Shown: positions 32,471 through 40,687, counted from the stretch's first letter. The stretch is 42,997 nt of DNA from DATGSL01 sp964645585 (GCA_964645585.1 CAZYAN010000037.1:1-42997), one strand, 5' to 3'. The notes: generated by a model from the sequence alone, not told the origin. Numbers and translations are program-made.

Positions 32471-33607
32471 ATGATGAGAAAATGGAAAGATATGATGGTA
32501 AACAGCTTCAGTAAACGAATCGCGGCTGCGCTGGCGGTTGTCGTGAGCTTGGCGCTGCCGGCGGTGTTGCCGGGCCAGGAAACCAATCAGGCCGACGCTC
32601 TGGTTTGGATCGATGCGGCTGAGCTGACGATTCGCGGGCGGGGATGGGATGATGTCGCGACTCCGTACGACCGGTATCCGGAGCGGGCGCGGGAGCTTGT
32701 GCGGCCGCCGGTTTGGACGCTGAGTCTGGATTCCGCCGGACTGTACGTGGAGTTTTCGGCTGAAACCGCCGAACTCTGGGTCCGCTGGGAACTGCGGGAT
32801 CAAGGAATTTCGATGCCGCATATGCCGGCGACCGGGGTCAGCGGCCTCGATCTGTATGTTTGGGATGTCGCGGAGGAGCGCTGGCGCTGGCTGGCGAACA
32901 GCCGTCCTGGAGACATTTCCGGGGAAAGAAGGCTTTTCCATGGAATTCCGCCCGCGGAGCGGCGCTACCGGCTTTATCTGCCGCTGTATAATGGGATCGC
33001 GTCGCTGGCGATTGGCGCGCAAGAGGCGGTGGCCGACGCGCCGGCGGAAGAGCGGAAGCCGGTTGTTTTTTATGGAACGTCGATCACGCAGGGAGCCTCG
33101 GCGATGCGTCCTGGCATGGCCTATCCGGCGATTCTCGGGCGCCGGCTCGGGTACGAAGCGATCAACCTCGGATTTTCGGGCAACGGGCGCCTGGAGCCGG
33201 AGGTGGCGACCCTGCTCGCCGAGCTCGATCCGGAGGTGTACGTGCTCGATCCTCTCCCCAATGTTTCCGGTCCGGGCGTTACCGGTTTGCTGACCGAGTT
33301 TATTCAGACCCTTCGGGCGAAGCATCCAGAAACGCCGATCGTGCTGGTTGAGAGCATCATTTACACCAATGGCTACATGATCGCGTCGCGCAAACAACGC
33401 TACTCGGATTCGAATGCGCAAATGCGCGCGGTTTGGGAAAAGCTTTCGGCGGAGGACGAGCGGCTGTTTCTGGTTGAGGCCGATGATCTGCTGGGCGAGG
33501 ACGGTGAAGATACGGTGGACGGAACCCATCCGACCGACCTCGGATTTTACCGGATCGCGAACGGGATTGAGCCGGTATTGCGAAAGGCGCTTCAGGCCGC
33601 GAAGTAA
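32471..33607 (+). CDS. Secreted SGNH/GDSL-family hydrolase with N-terminal beta-sandwich
   Basis: This 378-residue protein has a signal peptide (RIAAALAVVVSLALPAVLPG). An N-terminal jelly-roll domain (about 45-185; GLDLYVWD is the usual SGNH_hydro_N marker) and an SGNH hydrolase domain (195-378) follow. The nucleophile is Ser204 in FYGTSITQG (GTS instead of GDS, common in carbohydrate esterases). The oxyanion Asn238 is in GFSGNG, and Asp350/His353 are in DGTHPTD. This architecture is typical of esterases that remove acetyl or other acyl groups from polysaccharides. The usual D-C/N-x-P-N block reads LDPLPN. It stands 50 bp before a sulfatase gene, so the two may strip decorations from the same glycan (inference). 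ATG 32471 is used; ATG 32495 is an alternative. Confidence 0.87.
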   Translation: MMRKWKDMMVNSFSKRIAAALAVVVSLALPAVLPGQETNQADALVWIDAAELTIRGRGWDDVATPYDRYPERARELVRPPVWTLSLDSAGLYVEFSAETAELWVRWELRDQGISMPHMPATGVSGLDLYVWDVAEERWRWLANSRPGDISGERRLFHGIPPAERRYRLYLPLYNGIASLAIGAQEAVADAPAEERKPVVFYGTSITQGASAMRPGMAYPAILGRRLGYEAINLGFSGNGRLEPEVATLLAELDPEVYVLDPLPNVSGPGVTGLLTEFIQTLRAKHPETPIVLVESIIYTNGYMIASRKQRYSDSNAQMRAVWEKLSAEDERLFLVEADDLLGEDGEDTVDGTHPTDLGFYRIANGIEPVLRKALQAAK

Positions 33608-33657
33608 GTTTTTTTCCGGATTGTCCGCGGCGGGCCGGCCGTGCAAACTCTGTGCCG

Positions 33658-34119
33658 ATGAGCAAACACCTGCTGCTTTCTTCCTTGGTCGTCTCCTTGG
33701 TTCTCCGAGTGGCGGCTGTTGCCGCTGCCGGCGATCGGCCGGATATCGTTGTTTTTCTTTCCGACGATCACACGTGGCGCGATTCGTCGGTTTATGGTTC
33801 GCCCGACATCGAGACGCCGAACATGGAACGGCTGGCGGCGGCCGGGATGACTTTTGACAATGCCTACGTTGCTTCGCCGTCTTGCGCGCCGAGCCGGGCC
33901 GCGCTGCTGACCGGACTGTATCCGGCCCGGAACCGAATCACGCGCGGCCTCGGCCGGAGATCAAGAAGCTCCCGGCCTATTTGCAGGAACTCGGCTATGA
34001 AGTTGTCTCATTTGGGAAAGTCGGCCATTACGCGCAGACGCCGGAATACGGTTTCGACCTCGCCCGCCATTACCGGTATCACGAGGATGTCGCGATTCCC
34101 GAGGCAATCGAGTGGCTGA
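33658..34119 (+). pseudogene. Sulfatase 1, N-terminal fragment (frameshifted)
   Basis: The first ~92 codons are a normal S1-family sulfatase start: signal peptide (LLLSSLVVSLVLRVAAVAAA), metal-binding DIVVFLSDDH and the formylglycine site S-P-S-C-A-P-S-R (Cys type, needing maturation to formylglycine). After LYPARN (about 33933) homology stops in this frame and continues in another frame at 33930 (EPNHARPRPEIKKLPAYL). Comparison with the usual Y-P-x-R-N-G-A-x-P-N-H pattern suggests that a few bases are missing between two CGGAAC-like repeats. Beyond 33933 this frame encodes nonsense up to its stop. ATG 33658 is chosen over GTG 33652. Confidence 0.78.
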
Positions 34120-35499
34120 AGGCGCGCCGCGCCGAGAAACCGCTCTGCCTGATCGTCGGGACCAACTGGCCGCACGTTCCGTGGCCGAATGAAACCGGCG
34201 GGATCGATCCCGAGGGACTGGTCGTTCCGCCGAATCATGTCAGCACGCCGGTTTCGCGAAAAGCCCGCGCCGAATACATGGCGGCGCTCGCCATCATGGA
34301 CCGGGAACTCGGCGCTGTTTACGATGCCGCCCGCGAGACGCTTGGGGAGGATGTTGTTTTTCTGCACACGAGCGACCACGGCGCGCAATGGCCGTTTGGA
34401 AAATGGAACCTCTACAACGACGGCATCCGGACGCCGCTCATCGTAAGCTGGCCGGGACACATAGAAGCAGGGGTGCGCACGCCTGCGATGGTTTCGTGGA
34501 TCGACATTTTACCGACCTTGGTGGAAGTGGCTGGCGGTTCGCCGCCGAACGACATCGACGGGCGATCACTTCTGCCGGTGCTGTCGGGAGAAACCGACCG
34601 GCACCGCGAGGTCATCTTTACCACCCACAGCGGTGACGGAAACCACAACGTTTTCCCGATACGTTCGGTGACCACGGAGGACGGCTGGCGATACATCCGG
34701 AACCTTCGTCCCGATCTGCGCTACAACAGCCACGTAACGAACTGGGCCGCCAACACCTATTGGAGCAGCTGGCTGCGGAAGGGAGCAAAAAACGCCGATG
34801 CGAGGGAGAAAGTTCGCCGGTATCAGCGCCGTCCGGCCGAAGAGCTGTATCGTTTGGATCAGGATCCGTATGAACAGCATAATCTCGCCGGAGAGCCGGC
34901 ACATCACGAGCGGTTGACCGCGTTGCGTGCGCGGCTTGATCGCTGGATGGACGAGACGGGCGATACGCGGGAAACCTACGGCGACCCCGTCCGCCTCGCC
35001 GCGTCGGGTGCTCCGAACATCGTGACCGTATTCATCGATGATATGGGCTGGGCCGATCTTTCGTGCTTCGGCGGCGACGCGGTTGAGACGGCCAACATCG
35101 ACCGGATGGCAAGTGAAGGAATCCGGTTTACGAATTTTTACGTCAACTCGCCGATCTGTTCGCCCTCCCGCGTGGCGCTAACGACGGGCCAATATCCGCA
35201 GCGGTGGCGCATCACCTCGTACCTCTCGTACCGGGATCGCAATAACGAACGCGGCATGGCGCAATGGCTCGATCCCAGCGCGCCGGTTCTGGCGCGCGAG
35301 CTTCATCGATTCGGCTATGCGACCGGTCATTTTGGCAAATGGCATATGGGCGGGCAGCGCGACGTCGGGGACGCGCCGTTGATTCGCGAATACGGATTTG
35401 ATCGCAGCCTGACCAACCTCGAAGGTCTCGGGCCGCGCGTCCTGGCGCTGAAGAACGCGTACGATGGAAACGAGCCCCAGCCGCACGACCTCGGGTCGG
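33930..35499 (+). CDS. Sulfatase 1 (C-terminal part) fused in frame to sulfatase 2 (N-terminal part), cut by a gap
   Basis: From 33930 this frame gives the rest of sulfatase 1 (HTSDHGAQWPFGKWNLY, the C-terminal metal/substrate motif; end near WMDETGDTRETYGDP). It then runs without stop or start codon into a second sulfatase at about 35000: PNIVTVFIDDMGWADLSCFGG and the formylglycine motif S-P-I-C-S-P-S-R. The second enzyme's signal peptide is missing; the junction reads RLAAS-GAPN, like the tail of a signal peptide. A deletion that removed the first stop, the spacer and the second N-terminus would explain this. The frame remains open until the N run at 35500. Gene callers may start it at TTG 33882. 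S1 sulfatases remove sulfate from glycans in the periplasm or outside the cell. Confidence 0.75.
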
Positions 35500-35599
35500 N
35501 NNNNNNNNNNNNNNNNNNNNNNNNNNNNNNNNNNNNNNNNNNNNNNNNNNNNNNNNNNNNNNNNNNNNNNNNNNNNNNNNNNNNNNNNNNNNNNNNNNN
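35500..35599. other. Assembly gap 1 (100 N) with 55-bp duplicated flanks
   Basis: The 55 bases before the gap (35445-35499) are identical to the 55 after it (35600-35654). This indicates two contigs that overlap but were not merged, so the true gap is probably negative and no sequence is missing. Confidence 0.9.
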
Positions 35600-35618
35600 G
35601 CGCTGAAGAACGCGTACG

Positions 35619-36500
35619 ATGGAAACGAGCCCCAGCCGCACGACCTCGGGTCGGGCAACCTTCGAAAGGGCCCGATTCGCTGGGAGGACCGATCGCGTTG
35701 TCGACGGGGCGCTCGCATTCATCGACGCGGCGAAGGCGGCCGACCAGCCGTTTTTCTTGAACCTTTGGCCTGACGATGTTCATTCGCCGTTTTTCCCGCC
35801 CGAGGAGAAGCGCGAGGCGACGGATGGCAGCAAACGCGCGCTGTATCTCGCGGTGCTGGAGGCGATGGACGAGCAGCTTGCCCCTCTTTTCGATCGCATC
35901 CGCGAGGATCCGGCTTTGCGCGACAACACGCTTGTGATCATCGCATCGGACAATGGACATGAGGGAGGCGCCGGTTCGGGGGGACCCTTGCGCGGTTCGA
36001 AGGCTGGGCTGTATGAAGGCGGCATTCGTTCGCCGCTGATCGTCTGGGGCCCGGGGCTGGTCGCTTCGGAGGCGGCCGGAACGGTCAATACTTCTTCCAT
36101 CCTCAGCGCGATCGATCTGAACCGCTCGCTTTATGCGCTGGCGGATGTCCCCTTGCCCGAAGGCGTCAAGCTGGACGGTGAGAATCTTGTCGGAACGCTG
36201 CTCGGAAAGGAGCGAAAGAGCCGCCAGTCGCCGCTGTTTTGGCGGCGCCCGCCGGATCGGCCGGGACGGCCCAACGCGCCGAATCCGGATCTGGCTGTCC
36301 GCGACGGCAAATGGAAGCTCCTGATGCGCTACGATGGCGGCGATCCGCGCCTTTATGATTTGGAGAGCGACCTTGGAGAAACCCGCAACCATTCCAAGGA
36401 GCAGCCCGAAATCGTGGAGCGATTGCGCCAGCTGGTTTTCACGTGGAATGCCGAGATGCCGCCGGATGCCGCAAGTGCCGCAATGGTCCAAGCCCGCTGA
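35619..36500 (+). CDS. Sulfatase 2, C-terminal part
   Basis: It contains the remaining S1 sulfatase motifs: FFLNLWPDDVHSPFFPPEE, VIIASDNGHEGGAG with the metal-binding D-N-G-H, and GLYEGGIRSPLIVWGPG, and it ends LYDLESDLGETRNHS. Homology in this frame begins only at VVDGALAFIDAAK (35697 onward). Between the gap and that point the sulfatase sense (GNLRKGPIRWEDRS) is in another frame. After collapsing the duplicated flank, one base too many (or two too few) remains near 35691-35700. The ATG at 35619 is therefore not a real start. The piece belongs to the same gene as 33930-35499. Confidence 0.78.
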   Translation: METSPSRTTSGRATFERARFAGRTDRVVDGALAFIDAAKAADQPFFLNLWPDDVHSPFFPPEEKREATDGSKRALYLAVLEAMDEQLAPLFDRIREDPALRDNTLVIIASDNGHEGGAGSGGPLRGSKAGLYEGGIRSPLIVWGPGLVASEAAGTVNTSSILSAIDLNRSLYALADVPLPEGVKLDGENLVGTLLGKERKSRQSPLFWRRPPDRPGRPNAPNPDLAVRDGKWKLLMRYDGGDPRLYDLESDLGETRNHSKEQPEIVERLRQLVFTWNAEMPPDAASAAMVQAR

Positions 36501-36610
36501 AAAAAGAAAGGAACAACCCGCATCCACCCAACTGACACCGTCGACTGCCAACCGACGACTCCCCGGGAAACATTCTTTTAATTTGGGAAAACTTCCGCTA
36601 CAACGCCCCT

Positions 36611-37981
36611 ATGAATACGTGGCTGGCAGTGGCCGTTGCCAGCGCGGGCGCGGTGTTCGGTGTGATTTTCGGAGTTCTGGCGACCGCGCTCGTTTATCGT
36701 CCGCGCGCGGCTGCCGCTCAAGCCGAGGCGCGACGGCTGGCCGAACGGCTGGAGGAAGGCGATCGGGCGAATCAGAACCTGAAAACGGAGAACCGCGACC
36801 TGGAAGAGCGGTTGAACGAAGCGCTGACCGATTCCGCGGTATCGGCGACGCGATTCGCGGCGGAAAAGGCGTCGCTTGAAGAACGAATCCGCCTGCTCGA
36901 ACAGGCGCGCCAGGAGCTGAGCGAGGCGTTTACCTCGGCCGCCGACGCCGCGCTGCGGAAGAACAGCGCCTCCTTTCTCGAACTTGCCCGAGAGACGCTG
37001 GAAAAGTACCAGAACCTTTCGAAGGCGGAATTCGAGAAGAAGGAAAAGTCGGTCGAGCACCTGTTGCGGCCGATCCAGGAAAGTCTGAAGCGTTACGATC
37101 AGGGCGTTCAGGCCCTGGAACAGACCCGGCGGGAGGCTTACGGGAGCCTGAAGGAGCAGATTCGCGGACTTTCGGCCAGCCAGGAAAAATTGCAGCGCGA
37201 AACCTCAAATCTCGTGCAGGCGCTCCGGGCGCCGCAAGTGCGCGGACGCTGGGGCGAAGTGCAGCTTCGGCGCGTGGTTGAGCTGGCGGGGATGGTGGAA
37301 CAATGCGATTTCACTGAGCAGACGACCGCTCCGTCCGGCAACGGCGCCGAGGGCCGGCTGCGGCCGGACATGGTCGTCCGGCTTCCGGGCGGTCGCAGCA
37401 TCGTCGTCGACGCGAAAGTATCGCTTCATGCTTACCTTGAGGCGCTGGAGGTGAACGATCTGGAGTCGCGGAAGGAAAAGCTTGTCCGCCATGCCGGTCA
37501 GCTTCGCGCGCACATGCAGCGGTTGTCGGCCAAAGAATATTGGCGGCAGTTTGAGCCCGCTCCGGAGTTTGTGGTGATGTTCATTCCTGGGGAAGTGTTC
37601 TTCAGTGCCGCACTCGAGCAGGATCCGCGGCTGATCGAATACGGTGCGGACAACCGGGTGATTTTGGCGACGCCGACGACCCTGATTTCGTTGCTGCGGT
37701 CGGTCGCTTACGGCTGGCGCGAAGAGAAAGTCGCTCGCAACGCGAGGGCGATCAGCGAACTGGGGCGGGACCTGTATGAGCGGCTCAGCGTGCTGAATCG
37801 CCATCTCGGGCAGCTCGGGAAGAATCTCGACGGTTCGGTGCGCGCCTTCAACCAGACGGTGGCCAGCCTTGAGTCGCGCGTCCTTGTGGCGGCCCGGCGC
37901 TTTCCCGAGCTCGGGGCGGCCCCGGCCGATGACGAGCTCACCGCGCCGGAGCGGATTGAGAGGAGTGTGATCGGTTATTAG
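36611..37981 (+). CDS. rmuC: DNA recombination protein RmuC
   Basis: This 456-residue protein has one N-terminal membrane anchor (about 4-27). A long coiled coil (35-210, rich in Glu/Arg/Leu heptads) and the RmuC nuclease-like domain (about 205-420) follow: RAPQVRGRWGEVQLRRVVELAGM, RPDMVVRLPGGRSIVVDAKV and EFVVMFIPGE...LATPTTLISLLR. RmuC limits rearrangements at inverted repeats in E. coli; the core is related to the PD-(D/E)XK fold, and D-A-K of VVDAKV fits its motif. The last codons and stop (VIGY, TAG at 37979) lie within a heptanucleotide repeat, so the C-terminus may have been reshaped by the repeat. It lies 110 bp after the sulfatases, with no clear promoter. Confidence 0.93.
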   Translation: MNTWLAVAVASAGAVFGVIFGVLATALVYRPRAAAAQAEARRLAERLEEGDRANQNLKTENRDLEERLNEALTDSAVSATRFAAEKASLEERIRLLEQARQELSEAFTSAADAALRKNSASFLELARETLEKYQNLSKAEFEKKEKSVEHLLRPIQESLKRYDQGVQALEQTRREAYGSLKEQIRGLSASQEKLQRETSNLVQALRAPQVRGRWGEVQLRRVVELAGMVEQCDFTEQTTAPSGNGAEGRLRPDMVVRLPGGRSIVVDAKVSLHAYLEALEVNDLESRKEKLVRHAGQLRAHMQRLSAKEYWRQFEPAPEFVVMFIPGEVFFSAALEQDPRLIEYGADNRVILATPTTLISLLRSVAYGWREEKVARNARAISELGRDLYERLSVLNRHLGQLGKNLDGSVRAFNQTVASLESRVLVAARRFPELGAAPADDELTAPERIERSVIGY

Positions 37982-38035
37982 TTATTGGTTATTGGGTAGT
38001 CGCTTTATCCCTTCGGGACGATTAACGAATAACCC
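37973..38035 (+). repeat. Heptanucleotide repeat locus 2 with central hairpin
   Basis: Three units (GGTTATT, AGTTATT, GGTTATT) at 37973-37993 overlap the rmuC stop codon. A short TCCC-TTC-GGGA hairpin (38008-38018) follows, and the complementary AATAACC lies at 38028-38034. The block forms an imperfect ~48-base palindrome and may end the rmuC transcript. Confidence 0.65.
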
Positions 38036-38110
38036 GAATTCCAATCCAAAACCCAAAATCCAAAAAAATCCTTTGCCACGCAGGGGCGACCGGCTCTTTC
38101 TCAGTAGGGG

Positions 38111-38905
38111 ATGTCGGTTCGGTTTAAAATTCTCGGCAGCAGCAGCCGGGGCAATTGCGCCTTGTTGATCACGGAGGATTGCCGGGTTTTGATCGACGCG
38201 GGTTTCAGCGGGAAGCGAATCGGCGAGATGCTGGAAGAAGCTGGCGAGTCGATTGACCGGCTGGACGCCGTTTTTCTGACGCACGAGCATTCGGATCATG
38301 TTACCGGCATCCGGGGGTTGACCCGCTACAACAATCTGCCGGTGTTCGCCAACCGGGCGACTGCGCAAGCGGTGCAGCGGCCCCTGAAGCGCCGGCTCCA
38401 ATGGCAGCTGTTCGAGACCGGCAGCCGTTTTCAATTCCGCAACCTTGCCGTGGAGAGCTTTTCGATCCCGCACGACGCGTACGATCCGGTCGGGTTTGTT
38501 TTTTCCGTTGGCGGCGAGGATCTGTTTTCGCCCCTGCGAAAAATCGCCTGGGTGACGGACCTCGGTTACGCTCCCGAACTTGTGCGGCAGAAGATCCGGG
38601 ATGTCGATTTGCTTGTGATGGAGAGCAATCACTGCCCGCGCCTCCTGCAGGAAAGCGAGCGCCCGTGGTCCCTCAAGCAGCGCATCGCCGGCCGTCACGG
38701 GCATTTGTCGAACGCCGCCGCCGGCGAGCTCCTTGCCGGCATCGAAAGACCCGCTTGGAAACAGGTTTGCCTCGCGCATCTCAGCAATGAGTGCAACAGC
38801 GTCGAGGCTGTGGAAGAAAGCTTTGCCTTTGCCCGCTCTGGTTGTGTGCCGTGGGGCTTGTCGATTGTGAAGTCGGGCGGCAATACCTGTTTTTTTGATT
38901 TGTAG
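38111..38905 (+). CDS. Metallo-beta-lactamase-fold hydrolase, WalJ/YycJ-like
   Basis: This 264-residue cytoplasmic protein has no signal peptide. The di-metal motif H-x-H-x-D-H is complete (THEHSDH, His58-His63). Other family landmarks are the start F-K-I-L-G-S-S-S-x-G-N, IPHDAYDPVGF, the metal-bridging Asp in WVTDLGY and the closing CLAHLSNECN. The start and the HDAxDPVG block match the YycJ/WalJ family, putative DNA-repair exonucleases next to walRK in Firmicutes. Here the gene neighbours rmuC, also linked to DNA processing. The ATG at 38111 follows an AGTAGGGG stretch that could serve as a ribosome-binding site. The stop at 38903 is followed at once by a small hairpin and a heptanucleotide repeat. 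Confidence 0.88.
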   Translation: MSVRFKILGSSSRGNCALLITEDCRVLIDAGFSGKRIGEMLEEAGESIDRLDAVFLTHEHSDHVTGIRGLTRYNNLPVFANRATAQAVQRPLKRRLQWQLFETGSRFQFRNLAVESFSIPHDAYDPVGFVFSVGGEDLFSPLRKIAWVTDLGYAPELVRQKIRDVDLLVMESNHCPRLLQESERPWSLKQRIAGRHGHLSNAAAGELLAGIERPAWKQVCLAHLSNECNSVEAVEESFAFARSGCVPWGLSIVKSGGNTCFFDL

Positions 38906-38909
38906 AAGT

Positions 38910-38922
38910 ATCCCTTCGGGAT
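38910..38922 (+). terminator. Small ATCCC-TTC-GGGAT hairpin after the MBL-fold gene
   Basis: This is a perfect 5-bp stem with a 3-base loop, five bases after the stop codon. Nearly the same hairpin occurs at 38008-38018 within repeat locus 2. The shared placement next to heptamer repeats suggests one composite repeat element. It is a weak terminator at best. Confidence 0.4.
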
Positions 38923-38924
38923 GT

Positions 38925-38987
38925 GCTTGGTGCCTGGTTCTTGGTGCTTGGTGCTTGGTGCTTGGTTCTTGGTGCTTGGTTCTTGGT
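38925..38987 (+). repeat. Heptanucleotide tandem repeat, locus 3 (nine units)
   Basis: Nine perfect-register 7-base units: GCTTGGT (five times), GCCTGGT (once) and TCTTGGT (three times). The array runs up to the spacer before the phosphodiesterase start codon. Its last part, from 38963, is duplicated on the other side of the following N run. Confidence 0.85.
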
Positions 38988-39008
38988 TATCACCCATTAT
39001 GAAAACGA

Positions 39009-39108
39009 NNNNNNNNNNNNNNNNNNNNNNNNNNNNNNNNNNNNNNNNNNNNNNNNNNNNNNNNNNNNNNNNNNNNNNNNNNNNNNNNNNNNNNNNNNNN
39101 NNNNNNNN
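39009..39108. other. Assembly gap 2 (100 N) with 46-bp duplicated flanks
   Basis: Bases 38963-39008 are repeated exactly at 39109-39154, including the ATG of the phosphodiesterase gene. The contigs probably overlap inside or next to the heptamer array, whose true unit number is therefore uncertain. Confidence 0.88.
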
Positions 39109-39144
39109 TGGTTCTTGGTGCTTGGTTCTTGGTTATCACCCATT

Positions 39145-40491
39145 ATGAAAACGACTGATTTTGCATGCCGGCGAATCTGTATTGGGGTTTTGGTTACGTT
39201 GGTTGTGGGCCAGGCGGTCCACGGCGCCTCGGAGGACTCCTTGGCGGACGGCCCGGCGACGGTGCTTTGGATCAGCATTGACGGATTGCGGGCGGATTAT
39301 ATCGATCGCGCGGAGACGCCGTTTTTTGACCGGATGCGCGAAGAGGGAATGTGGAGCAAGGAAGTTGTCCCGCCTTTTCCGTCGGTTACCTTTACCGGGC
39401 ATGTGTCGCAGGCAACCGGGGTTACGCCGGATCGTCATGGCGTTACCGGCAACACATATTACGACAATCGCACAGGCGAGCTGTACCGGTATCCGCCGTG
39501 GCAGGCGCTTGTGGAGGCTGAGCCGATTTGGATTACGGCGGAGCGGCAGGGAGCGCGTGCGGCAGTGCTCGACTGGCCGCAGGCGCATGCCCAGGAAGGG
39601 GAGGTGACTGCGTCCCACTTTCATGAAACCTTCACGCCCGGGCTTTCGGATGCGAAACGTCTGGAGCGGCTGCTCGATCTTTGGGAAAGCGATGAGGAAG
39701 AGCGACCGCTGCGGCTGATGCTCGGTTATGTTTCGTCGATCGACGGGACCGGTCACCAGTACGGGCCGGACTCGAGCGAGGTTGTGCGGGCGGCTGAGAA
39801 AGCGGATCGGTTGCTGGAGGCAACGTATGAACGGGCGCTGCGGCTGTGGAAAAAGACGCATGCGGACCGGTCTGGGGGCGGCGGGAGTTTCTTTTTGCTG
39901 GTGACCTCGGATCATGGAATGAGTCCGGTTCATACGCTTGTGCATCCAGAGAAGCTCGCGGGACTGGAAGGCAGGGCGGAGGCGGTCATTGCGGCGACTG
40001 GCAGCGTCGCGCACATCCATTTCGACCGGATCCGCGAGCCGGCCGCGCGGGAGAAGGCGATGAACGAGGCGGCGCGGCGGATCGCCCGGTTCGCGTCGGC
40101 GCGTGTGTTTCGCCGAAACGAACTGCCCGAGCGCTGGCGCCTTGCTCACCCGCACCGGACGGGAGATTTGTTTGTCGTGCTCGATCGCGGTTTCGCATTC
40201 AGCCGGCGGGCAAGCCGTATTCAGGAACCAGTAGGAAAAGGGGGGGAGCCGCGCGGGATGCATGGCTATGATCCGGCGGAAAACGCGGAGATGCTGACGC
40301 CGATGTTTCTGCTTCGGATGCCGCGCCCGCTCGGGGGGCGCGACCTTGGGCGGGTGGACGCGCGGCGATTGCACGCGACGGTGGCCGAGATCCTCGGCAT
40401 CGAGCCCGCGCCGGACGCGGCGGATGGGATTTTGGATCACGCAATTTGGATTGACCCGCACCAGCACCAAAACGGCGCCCAAAACCAATAA
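39145..40491 (+). CDS. Alkaline-phosphatase-superfamily nucleotide pyrophosphatase/phosphodiesterase (NPP-like)
   Basis: This 448-residue exported enzyme has a signal peptide (ICIGVLVTLVVGQAVHGAS). The NPP family's two-zinc site is visible: Asp46 (LWISIDGLRADY), nucleophile Thr82 in PSVTFTGH, D-x-x-G-H in SSIDGTGHQYGP, D-H in LVTSDHGM, and the last His in GMHGYDP. In classical NPPs the nucleophile motif is T-F-P-N-H; here it is T-F-T-G-H, so the Asn that contacts phosphate is missing and substrate preference may differ. It would hydrolyse phosphodiesters in the periplasm. The start at 39145 is fixed by the signal peptide; a longer open frame through the N run is an artefact. The final Asn-Gln and the TAA stop are formed by a heptamer repeat. 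Confidence 0.87.
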   Translation: MKTTDFACRRICIGVLVTLVVGQAVHGASEDSLADGPATVLWISIDGLRADYIDRAETPFFDRMREEGMWSKEVVPPFPSVTFTGHVSQATGVTPDRHGVTGNTYYDNRTGELYRYPPWQALVEAEPIWITAERQGARAAVLDWPQAHAQEGEVTASHFHETFTPGLSDAKRLERLLDLWESDEEERPLRLMLGYVSSIDGTGHQYGPDSSEVVRAAEKADRLLEATYERALRLWKKTHADRSGGGGSFFLLVTSDHGMSPVHTLVHPEKLAGLEGRAEAVIAATGSVAHIHFDRIREPAAREKAMNEAARRIARFASARVFRRNELPERWRLAHPHRTGDLFVVLDRGFAFSRRASRIQEPVGKGGEPRGMHGYDPAENAEMLTPMFLLRMPRPLGGRDLGRVDARRLHATVAEILGIEPAPDAADGILDHAIWIDPHQHQNGAQNQ

Positions 40492-40628
40492 CGAATAACN
40501 NNNNNNNNNNNNNNNNNNNNNNNNNNNNNNNNNNNNNNNNNNNNNNNNNNNNNNNNNNNNNNNNNNNNNNNNNNNNNNNNNNNNNNNNNNNNNNNNNNNA
40601 ACCAATAACGAATAACTGATAACCAACA
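40483..40628 (+). repeat. Heptanucleotide repeat locus 4, split by gap 3
   Basis: ACCAATA and ACGAATA units lie at 40484-40499 and again from 40601, followed by ACTGATA and ACCAACA after the gap. This is the same family as AATAACC at locus 1. The stop codon of the upstream gene (TAA 40489-40491) lies inside the repeat. Confidence 0.7.
40500..40599. other. Assembly gap 3 (100 N) with 17-bp duplicated flanks
   Basis: Bases 40483-40499 equal 40600-40616. The gap lies within the heptamer array, so the true number of repeat units is unknown. Confidence 0.85.
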
Positions 40629-40687
40629 ATGCTTGTCGGCTGGTGGACAATATGGTAACGCTTTCCTCGCTTTCTTTCGCGCGTGCC

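Noticed and set aside
31298..33646. Open frame of 782 codons on the minus strand
   Set aside because: It is antisense to manA and the SGNH gene, both of which show complete family motifs. The translation is Arg/His/Gln-rich without domains.
38923..39144. N-terminal extension of the NPP gene through the heptamer array and the N run
   Set aside because: It translates repeat DNA (W-F-L-V-L-G) and Ns. The signal peptide begins at 39145, and the gap is an unmerged overlap.
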